A stretch of 64,000 nt of DNA from Owenia fusiformis. Taxonomy: Eukaryota > Annelida > Polychaeta > Sabellida > Oweniidae. Shown here piece by piece: positions 32,901 to 44,900 of this stretch (position 1 is the stretch's first letter; the number at the start of each line of letters is the position of its first letter). The notes beneath the pieces are model-generated. The model searched no databases. It saw only the letters and a list, made by a program, of their open reading frames with translations, and had not been told where the DNA came from. The translations under genes and the position numbers were made by a program. The DNA lies in assembly GCA_903813345.2 (NCBI GenBank), contig CAIIXF020000009.1, positions 22,593,759-22,657,758 on the forward strand, read 5' to 3'.

Positions 32901-35900
32901 AGAAAGATTCTAGCAAACATTTAACAATAGGTTTAAACAAGAAACACTCAATGTTTTTTTTAGTCCTTGATGTAACCAATAGCATCTAAGGGTAAAACAA
33001 GACTAACTTAAAACATGGCTTCTCCAAACTGTTGGGACTTCAAAATGTCAAACAAAGGATTATTTGAGTCTAAACATGGCTTCCTATTTGAAAGAGATTA
33101 AATTATGAGGCAAACTTTGTAAACAAACTTTCTCTGGAACTTATAAAAGGGAGAAAACAAAAAATGAAATCATAGCCTCCAGCTAACACAAACCAGCACG
33201 ACATTCTTACAATTTCAACAACTTGACAAAATCTACTACAAAAATACTCATCTGAGGTACGGTAAGAACAACCTAACAAACTACTGCACATGTATAACTA
33301 AATATGATATAATGTTAAAAAACTTTTTTATCTTTATCCATTAATTCATTTTGAAATTCAATGTTTTATACAATGCCCATTATAATAGTTGATGTTTTTA
33401 TTATTTCAGACAACATATTCAGAACTAGCAGAAATGGATTCGGCAAAAAATAGTACAGGATATAATAAACGTGAAATTCTTGATCTAGATTATTATGTGG
33501 AGAAATTCTTCCGAACTCAGAGATTTGATAAAACTAAGGACCAGGAGTCAAAGCACATTAGAAAACTGAGCTATGATGACATTGATGTAGATCTCAGCTA
33601 CAAGAAAGTCATGAAAGAGGATACAACAACTGAAGTTATTCAGGAAAAAAATGAAATTGAGGAAGCTACTAAGGAGAAACCTGTGCTGCTGTATAGAACG
33701 GAGTATAAAAACCACACAAATGATGTCCAGGAGTACACTGTCAATGCTGAGAGAACAACTACAACAGAATGTTCAGCTAACGTAAAGAAAGGATACAGAC
33801 TCGAGGGAAGTGTCAACTTGAATCTAACTCTCGGAAATATACTTGAAGTAGGGGCAGGTTTGACATCTGAAATTTCAGTAGACAAAGAAGTTGGTATAAC
33901 AGATCACAATGAGATGAAATGGGGGATAAATACAACAATAAAAGTCCCAAAAGACAAGAAAGCTATTGCAGAAATGACAGTATTGGAAAAACAACACAAA
34001 GCAGAGTTTGACATAACCTCGGTATTGAGTGGGCGGGTTGTTGCTAAATTTCTTGATTTAACAGATAATAATTCATTGATTGCTACATTCCGTGAAGACT
34101 TGTCTAAGATAGTCATGTGGGCTAAGGATAAGTATGACTCAGATACATCACACAGGCTTCTGACCAGTGTGACTGCGGACAAGACAAATAGGTCCATTGT
34201 CATAAAATGTAATGTTGAATGTGAGATCCAATACTCTGTCAGACAGAATGTGACCATCACTGAGCATGACATTCAGGAAGAATAACTTGACATTATGGAA
34301 GGATTGACTTGACATTAAGGAAAGAACTGACTTGACAATAAGGAAGAATGGTGTTGACATAAAGGATCAACTTGACATTAAGGAAAGAACTGACTTGACA
34401 ATAAGGAAGAATGGTCTTGACATAAAGGATCAACTTGACATTAAGGAGAAATGAACTATACATATTGGGAGGATTAATTTGACATTAAGAAGGAATATCT
34501 TGACATTAAGAAAGAATGGATATGACATAAAGAAGAATGAACCTGACATTAAGAATGAATATGACATTAAAAAGAATGAACATTTGATCTTATTTCAATT
34601 TCTAGCATTTCAATTTATTGTTTGAGCTTTTACATGTGTGTTTGCTTGACATGTTAAATTTAAAATAAAAATGAACAAGAAATTAGAACATGAAACAACT
34701 GGTTCTGTCAAATAGTCATATGGCAGTCCTTAATAAAATGACCAAAGTAGACTGCTAAGCCTCATCTTTTATCAAAACTTGATATTAACTTACTCATATG
34801 CCTGAGCCTCGCCAAAAGGAGGCTTCTGAGACCTTATCTATTATGTTACCCTAGCCTGATGTTAACTTACTCTGAGGTGTATATTCTTGAGCCTCCCCAA
34901 AGTAGGCTGCTAATGCCTCGTCTATTCTGTTTGCCTGGTCCGCAGCTGCCATGAATACTTCTTTATACTTGTTAACTTGCTCTTGCAAAACAACTGGAAC
35001 ATACAACACATTATCAGAGAACAATCAAAAAAAAAAAAATTATATATCTAAATCATCAAATGACACTCCTGACACTAAGGCCCCGACTGGAAGTAATTGC
35101 TACTCTATGACTAGGATAAATACGTTTATACAGTTTTGATGATGACAAAATACTTGTGACCCCAAATGTAATTGTCATGGCATTTGATGTAATTCTGATT
35201 GGATATTGATCGATATATTCTGATTGTTTGAGGCTAGATCAAAAGATAAAAGAATCCAAAGAGATGGAAAATGGTTATTTCTTCTAGAATTTTATTTATA
35301 ACCTAAAAATGCATTATTAAAAAACCTCAAAGTCAAAGTCTAGTTTTGAATGGGATAACAAATCAATTTCAATAAATATTGAGTTAACAAAAATCATACC
35401 ATCTTTATTCTTTATTCCATCACATATGCGACTCAGATCAGCCTCTAACTCTGATCTCAAGTGTGGTTTGGACATCTCAAAACCCATAGCATCATACCCC
35501 TCTACCAGTCCCATTCCCAGCTCCCCAGGGAGAAACCTGCCATCGTTTCCAACCCCGACATATAGCCTCTCTTTGATTTTCTCAATGTGTTCTGCATGGG
35601 TCGCATCAGTACCTTAAATATAACATTTGCCAAATTTAGATTTTTCAGTTTGGCTGAGCAATTCCAATGTAAAGTATCAGGAATTCAAAACTAAAAAGTA
35701 GAATATAAAGACATGCCCACTAAATTTACAATATTTTTGGCTCAATATAATTCCTTGTCATGACTTCATTTTTTAAACAAATCTAATATTTTTGATATGT
35801 TAATTATGCCTACAAGACTTTCATGTAACATTTTTTACTTCATGAAAAGGTTAATGCCACAACTAAAAATATCTTACCAATTCCATGTTTCTCCATCAGA

Positions 35901-38900
35901 GATATTAGATCTGCCTCTGTGAGTAAAGATGGCGCTGAAGTCTCTCCATCAACCATCTATTATTAAAAAAAACATTTCAATGTCATGGTTATTTGGTGAA
36001 ACTATAGCATGATATTTTAAAGCTGTTGAAACAAACAAGAGATTTGTCCTGAATTTAGATGGATGACCCCAAAGATGGATTCAGACAACTAAATGATTTA
36101 AAGATCTGCTCTGCCATATAATTTGAAACATTTTCGCTTAGGTGAGAAATATAACCTTAAAAATGTGAATATTCACTAATCAATATTATGAAACTGTTGA
36201 AATTAGTCTTTCCCTATGGTAACTTAAAAAGTGTAAACTATAGAGTACTAACCTCTATAGAGGTTGGTTGGAATGTCTCATTTTGCTGAAGGCGGGGCAC
36301 AACCTTATCACTCCACTTATCAAAGGGGTAGACCTCCAAATAATTGCGAGCCAAGATCATCAAACCACTCACTGTGAACTGAAAATCACATAATTTTAAA
36401 AGTAAACTTTTCTGAAAAATGTCTCAAACAATTTTTAAGTCATCATAAACAATATTTCTATAATTAGAAAATCTTTTAAAACTTTACACAGGGCCTTTAA
36501 TGTTTGTACTTATCCCACTGAGCCAGATATTATTTGTTTGTGTTTTTCCTTATACTACTAATAGTCTATAAATAATAAGACCAATAGATGCTTTCAAATA
36601 AATCTTGATTACTTTTGGAAACTAAGAGACATTGGCTATATTCTGATGTCATACTTTAAAGGTGGCAATATTTGTAAACAAAACTGTCAGATGGATTTGA
36701 AAATTAGCAATAAGTTAAACCTATTTATGTTCTGAAACTGTAACAATTAACTAAATGACATTGTACCTAGGAAGCATTGACTGCCAATTCTCATTTCATG
36801 TACAAGAGTTGAAAATATCATACCAGAAATTCCCCCACCCCTCCCCTAGTTTGGAAAGCATACAATATTTAGAAGTACATGGGACCATACCCGTTCCTGA
36901 GCTATGTCAATCTCAACTGTAGTTTCCTGTCCCTGTGCATCCTGGGAACAACACGCAAGAAAATGGCGGACAATGAACTCATATAACTTTGCATCATTTC
37001 CCTGGAACAAACATGACCATTCTTCAATATAAAAAATGGGAACTTTGTATTCAGTTCCCAACACATTTAAATACAATTATACAGTATACAAGTACAAGAG
37101 TTAAACATGCACACAATGACTTTACACCATAATCAAAATGTATCATATTTATCTGTAAGGTGTCTGTATATTTGATGGGATGAATTAGGGGGAAGAGCAG
37201 AAATGTATATACTACAGCTGTACATATTCGTACAGTGTCTGTATATTTGATAAGATTAATAAGGGGAAGAGCAGCCTTGTAAATACTACATATTTGAACA
37301 CTGTCTGTATATTTGATGGAATTAATAAGGGGGAAGAGTAGCCTTGTACATGTATATACTACATACCCGTAAGCTGTCTGTATATTTAATGGGATGTATA
37401 GGGGGATGAGCGTTGTCTGTCTTCTTGCCATTGCGTGGAGTGGCTCCTGTTTGCAAAAGATTTGCAGCAAAACCTAACAAATACAGTATGACACAGTCAT
37501 TACACATGCATGTCAGTGATAGCTCCAGGATTTTTTCTCAAATGGGTGTTAATTTTACCAATTTTGATCTCAAATTGAAATTTCGTATTTATATATTAGC
37601 CCATGAAGACATTTGAAACCACATTCTAATTCATTTAACTAAACCTATTTTACAAAAACAAGAACTATACAACTACAAGTAGTTTTTGCGTCTATTTTCT
37701 TATTTGACATAATTGTGAATTTAAGAATGGCATTTGTATCAGCAAAAAAGTTGAATGTCAATTAAGATTTTCATGTCTACTCATGTGAATGGAGTTTAGT
37801 TTGGTACAATAAACTGTTTGACCAACTACAAGTAGTTTTTGCGTCTATTTTTCTTATTTGACATAATTGTGAATTTAAGAATGGCATTTGTATCAGCAAA
37901 AAAGTTGAGTGTCAATTAAGATTTTCATGTCTAATCATGTGAATGTGAATGTTGTGTACCTCCCCAGTTAGGGTCTGCTGTCTGCAACTGAACGAGTGCA
38001 TTTAGGTCCAAATCTTTAGGGAACTGGTTGGTCTCTGTCCTGGGGTATGATATGAAACCCTTTGTATAGAGACTCTCAGCGATCTTCATTGTCTCCTTTG
38101 CCCCAATGCGTAACTTTCTGGAACCTAATTTCTCCATCTCCTGTAAATAAACATACAGGGTGGTCCAAAAAATCATTTACAATTTTGTCACATCAATTCT
38201 CCTCTAATATGGATGATTGTGGATGATATGATCATTTTGAACTAAACTGTGATAAAAAAAGAAAAATCGTTGGTAGATTTATAAAACAATACTACTATAC
38301 AAAACTTTTATCTTTCATTGTACATGTGTGAAAAAATAAATGTTGGATCATCCATATTAAAGGAGTAATGATGTGACAAAATTGTAAATGATTTTTTGGA
38401 CCACCCTGTTTATAGATTTTTATAAGTAATCTATACAATCATACAGTATTTATTATTGGGTACAAAGATTTAGTTCATAACATTTTTGAACAGATTACTG
38501 GAACACTGTAGCAGAAAACTGTTTTTGATGACTAAAGGGAAAGGATACATCAAATTACATTTTGTGTGTTGACAAATAATAATTTACAGTAATTTAATCA
38601 TTTGTTGGACAACATGTATTGCTATAAGATGCTTGTTTGTAATTATCATTGTTTATATTTGTTTGTGCCTATTTGTTTGAAGTGAACTACTGAGAGATTA
38701 AATTGGGGTTTTAATGTTTGTAAACATTGTAATTGATGTAATCAGCGATTAATGTTATTTACAACCTAAAACATGGCTTCTCCAAACTCTTAGGACATCA
38801 ACATGTCAAACAAAGGATTATTTGAGTCTAAACATGGCTTCCTTTTTTGTTAGAGATTAAGTTATGAGGCAAACTTGGTTGGCAAACAGACTTTGTCTGG

Positions 38901-41900
38901 AACTTATAAAAGGGAGACATGAAAACTTGAAATCATTGCCTCCAGCTAATACAAACCAGAACGACAGGACAGCAAGATTTTGACAACTTGAACAACTCTA
39001 CATATTTAATCATTTGAGGTAAGAACAAACTAACAAACTAAATTAAATATTGTGTTAAAAAATAATTATTCATACCTCATTCATTAATTCATTTTGAAAT
39101 TTAATGTTTTGTATAATCATACAATGTAGATGCATATGATTGTACTTTCATTATAAAAGGTGATGTTTTTAATATTCCAGACAATATAATCTGAAGAAAT
39201 GGAATCTGCAAAAATTACTACAGGATATAATAAACGTGAAATTCTTGATCTTGATTATTATGTGGAGAAATTCTTTCGAACACAGAGATTTGATAAAACC
39301 AAGGACCAAGAGTCAAAGCACATCAGAAATCTCAGCTATGATGACATTGATGTAGATCTCAGCTACAAGAAAGTCATGAAAGAGGATACAACAACTGAAG
39401 TTATTCAGGAAAAGGATGTAGTTGAGGAAGCTACTAAGGAGAAACCTGTGCTGCTGTATAGAACTGAATATAAAAACTGCACAAATGATGACCAAGTGTA
39501 TACCCTTAATGCTGAGCGTACAACTGCAACAGAATGTAAAGCTGTTGTAAATAAAGGATACAGACTTCAGGGAAGTGTTGACTTGAAATTAAAACTAGGA
39601 AGTATACTTGAAGTAGGGGCTGGTTTGAAGTCTGAAATTTCTGTAAACAAAGAAGTTGGTATAACAGATCGCAATGAGATGAAATGGGGAATAAATACAA
39701 CAATAAAAGTCCCAAATGACAAGAAAGCCATTGCAGAAATGACAGTATTGGAAAAACAACAAAAAGCAGAGTTTGACATAACCTCGGTATTGAGTGGGCG
39801 GGTTGTTGCTAAATTCCTTGATTTAACAGATAATAATTCATTGATTGCTACATTCCGTGAAGACTTGTCTAAGATAGTCATGTGGGCTAAGGATAAGTAT
39901 GGCTCAGATACATCACATGGGCTTCTTACCAGTGTGACTACAAACAAGACAAATAAATCAGTTACAATAAAATGTAATGTTGAATGTGAGATCCAATACT
40001 CTGTCAGACAGAATGTGACCATTACTGAGCATGACATTCAGGAAGAATAACTTGACATTAAGGAAGGATTAACGGACATAAAGGATCAACTTGACATTAG
40101 GAAGAATGAACTTTACATATAGGAAGGATCAACTTGACATACGAATGGACTGACTTGTCATTAAGGAAGAATGAGCTTGACATTAAGGAAGAATGAACAT
40201 GACATTATAATTTCTAGCATTTCATTTCATTGTGTTCTTGCTTTAACATGAAAAATGAAAAAACAAAAATTGAAACCACTGATTGTGCAAAATAATCATA
40301 ACCATGCAACCTTTACTAATATCGTAAAATATAATTATGTCTTACCACTGTATCTAGGGCAACAGGTCTCCATTTAGACTTTGGTTTGGTCTTTATCTCA
40401 ATAACCCGTGCCAGAGGGTCATCTAGACAGTGTTGATATAGCACTAATACAGCAGTTTGCTCAAACAGCCTTACTCTGCAATGACATCAGTGATACATCT
40501 ACATTCTACTACATTGAGCAGGCCCCTAACATGTTCACATAAGATAATTCCAATGAGATTAAATAAGCAAATACATTGTTAACCCAATGGTATAAGATAT
40601 AATACAAAGTTTTTGAAGCATTCATATACATAAAAACCTTTAAACCTAGTCATCTTAGATTTCCAAGGTATGATATTTCAGTGATAATATTGAAGTTTCT
40701 ACTTCCCCTTTCATCTATTTTTCAAAGAAAACTGGGCAAATGGCTATACATATTGAATGAAGACAGATTTTAACAATTAGTATATATCATATGGGAATAC
40801 TTTGAAAAAGTGCATTGCATTTATGACCTATTTAATATAAGGAAAGGGCAATATCAAGGTGTTGAGAAGAATTCATTACTTCCTACCTTTTCCAGGAAAA
40901 TTCACAAGTCCCATCTTCTGAAGTGTGAATCACTGGAAAAAATAACATCTTATTCATTCAATTATCTTAGACTACATTTGTTAATTAGTTTATTCACATT
41001 TAAATGTTAAGAACATACAACAAAGCTTGAAATCTGAATATTGGGGCCCCAATATAAAATGAAATTCAAATTAATTTGGACGACTCTTTGGAAAATAAGC
41101 ATGGTTCTTTCATATGAGGCCTGTGCGATATGTTGGCTCAATAAAGTATGGACTTAAAATTAAAAAATTATTTTAAAAATCGATAAACAATAGTACTCAA
41201 TGTAAAAATAATCCATTGACATCTGTGGTCATATTTGAAATTTGTATTACCTTTGATTTTCCAGAATGGTTCTGCAATGAATTGTTGCATTTGTTTATAT
41301 CTCTCCACAACAAAGCCTAAAGTTGGGAATTGACAGCTCCCATAGCTGATCACCTGGTTGCTAAGGACATCTGGGAATACCTTTTGTAGCCGCAAAGTCT
41401 GGAATCTTGTAAAAGCAGCTCCTAATGTAAAAAAACATAAATACAAGCCATTTACATGCAAAATGTCACCACCTGCCATTTGTTACATATGCTGAAAGCC
41501 AACCACAAAACATGAAACAAAAAAGGTTCTAACAATATGTTACCAACACAGTGTCTGCTCACAAGGAATGAAATACACAATTTATTTTGATTACTTCATT
41601 TTTAGATGTAATTTTCACTCCACTAATTCATGGAAGAGCAGGGTCTCTTTTTAAACTTGATAAGGAATCTTCATTTAAGAGAAAAGAAAATAAGAGAGTT
41701 GAACGTGACTATGAGAAATATTTATAGCGTAAGCAAGACTCATACCTATTCTAAGATCCAACTCTTGTCTGACATCCACAGCATCACTAATGTTCTTGTT
41801 AGGGGGCTGTAAGTTAGCACAGGCCCGCGCTATAGCCCTGTGAAACAAAGGAAAAATAGTGAGAAGTTATTTTTGAATCATCCTCCTAAGCAGGTATCCA

Positions 41901-44900
41901 GAATTCTTACCTCCTTCTTCCCCCTGCTTTTACCAATTTGGAAGCACCTGATTAAACTGAATCACGTGATCTTATTATGCGCAATGACTTATACATGATT
42001 TCTGTCGCAGTGTTGCGACACCCAATCAGATTGCGAGTTCTTAATCAGGGAAATGCTAATTGCTTATCGCAGCTTGTAAAAAGAAATAATATATTCTGGA
42101 TTTTGAAGCCCTGTGATCGGAGGATGTTTTTGAATTGATTTTGGTTCAATGAGGGAATATTTACATTTATTCCATAATACTACTGTTTTCCCAGGGAAAT
42201 ATGAAGGAATAAAAATCGTATTGAATCGTATTACATGAAAAAATCGTATTGTCCCCGGGAAGAAAATCGTATTGGAGCGTATTACATGAAAAAATCGTAT
42301 TGTCCCCGGGAAAAAAATCGTATTGGAAAATATTAACCTATTTTTGGTTTTCCTGTTATTTTTAACCTTAGCTAATTGATAAAAGCATTTTCAAAATGTG
42401 ACATTTTAGAGGAATGTATTATGGAATAAATAGGTTATTTCTGGTCGGGATTGAATATGGGTTTCATTCCTCGGAAAATATGATATTGACCTTGGGAAAT
42501 ATGATATTGACACTCGGTCGCTGCGCTCCCTCGGTCAATATCATATCACCCTTCGGTCAATATCATATTGTCCCTCGGAATAAAACCCATATTCAATCCC
42601 TCCCAGTAAATAACCTATATGTATGTCAAAATATTGGTCAATAATTCAATTTTGGCTGAAATTACAATATAAGGTTTTCAATATTCACATGTTATTCAAT
42701 TCTCTGACATGATTAAGTTAATCATACATTTATTCATATAATAACAATACCAATCATGTACTAATATAGACTTACTGGGGTGTGATTTCTGAAAACCTGG
42801 CTCGAAAGACTTGTATGTTTGGTTTCACTGAAAATATATGAAGATGTTTAAACAAAGAAAATGTAAAAAAGAAACCTCCAAAGTAATTACAAAAAAATGA
42901 ACAAAACACAGTGATAAACATCACATTTTTTATCAAAAATTTAAAATGGCTGCCAAGTAATTTACCCAACATGCCGAAAACCTAATCAGACCTTGGTACT
43001 ACTTGAGTTTTAATGAACAGAATTATTTGGGGTTGCTCGACCGACCACCTGCCAAGACGCATGCATTTAAGCTCATCAGCAACAACAATGTAGCACTTTG
43101 AAAAGGTGCGATAAAAATGAAAAGAACAAAAAATAAGCATGTTGAATCATACCTGCTGTGCAGACTTGTATGATCTCAAACCCAATGTTCTCCCCCTCTC
43201 TGTCTCCATCTGTCCATATAACAAGTTTCTGGCAACCTCGTACCTCTCGTTCAAGTGTATGCTGCAAATGTCATATGCAGCACATGTACACACAATAAGC
43301 TTATGAGAGCCACATAACAATTATTGTTTTATTTGAAATTCGCGAGATTTAATAGCCGCGAAATTGTGTTTTCAACGAATTCTCAAAATTAAAACTCGCG
43401 AAATTAGCCGGGCGTACAGTACTTCCTTTATGAAAGGTACTATATGATTCGGAACTGGAATATTCATTTAAACTGATATCTTTCATTACAACTTTCATTC
43501 ACTACATATTGTACTATACATTGTATAAAATATCTCTTTACCTTGATATCTATAAAGTTTTCAGGACATTCTTTAACAACAGGAGCTTCAAACAAGTTCT
43601 GAATACTGCACCCATGCCTGTAGAGAAATACATGTACATGTACACAGCATTATATTAGAATATTGCATGAGAGATTCAGAGAAATACTTTTCTAGATCAT
43701 CATATATGTAAACCTGCATATATCAACTTTAAGTACATTTACTATATTTTTTATTTTATTTATTTATTACTATTTTGAAAATACATAGATGATATTCAAT
43801 ACAACAAGACACTCTCAAGAGCATATTTATGTTGGTAATGCCTGGACAGAAGTGGATCAGTGCCATTTCATATAGAAATGGAGTAAAGAAATACCTGAGA
43901 ATAACATTGCCCCAAGTCTGTATGAAATCATTCAAAAAATGTAAAAAATATTTGTACTTGGGGACTAGGACACAGGGAACAAGAACAGGAGTTAATAGAT
44001 TTCATTTTGAAATATACATTGTTCACGGTGACTATCCAGGCCCTGTATATCGCAAACAAGCTCCCGCTTACATCGCAAGCAATGAGCTCATGTTAGAAGC
44101 GGGGCCTTGAGAGATATGATTGACTAAAATAAAGGTATAGTTGAAGAACATCGTTGTCCTGCAATTGAAATAGCCATTGTACTATGAAATAAAGTTGTAC
44201 AGAGTTCCACTTCCTAAAGTTTCATAGAAAATTTTATATTTCAATTTTATCATATCTCTAAAGGCCCCGCTTTTAGCATGAGCTCATTACTCGCGATGTC
44301 GGCGGGGCCTGGATAGTCCCCGTGTAGTTGATACCATATAATGAAATACTAGAAATATTTTACCATTTCCTATTCTGCCCAGTGAATTCCAGTCCCAGGA
44401 GATGTCCAGATACAGATGTCATAGTCATTGTAACGTTTTGCCCCATTAGATTGTAGTCAAACTCATAAATCTTGTTATACACAGAAAATCCATCTCTCTG
44501 CAAATCATGAATGAAATGTTGTGAAAATGAATACAGGTTAAGCTAAACAGTCCAGTCCACGATATAAAAGACATTGTGATCCAAGATCATATTATAATAA
44601 GAATTATTGGATTAAAAACTACACACTGTACACATTGCTCTGCTTAACATTGTATAAAAGTTTTGTGGACTCTGGCAAAGGGTATGTCACCATTTTATTT
44701 GTTACTTTCTTTTTAGAGGTATTTTTATTACTGAATCAAATGAAAACATACAGAAATAGAGTTAGTAAAGGTTTTGTTTTTTAATATGTTTTCCATCTTC
44801 CATCCTCCTTACATTCTCTCGCTCATAATAAATATAGAACATGTTCAAGTCAAGTACTGGTTGATTATTTTTGAGTCAACGTCAAGGAATGGGAGGATGT

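Noticed and set aside
33640-34360. Open frames antisense to aerolysin-like gene 1 (and likewise 39506-40037 for gene 2)
   Set aside because: They mirror the conserved coding exon on the other strand and lack start context or family features.
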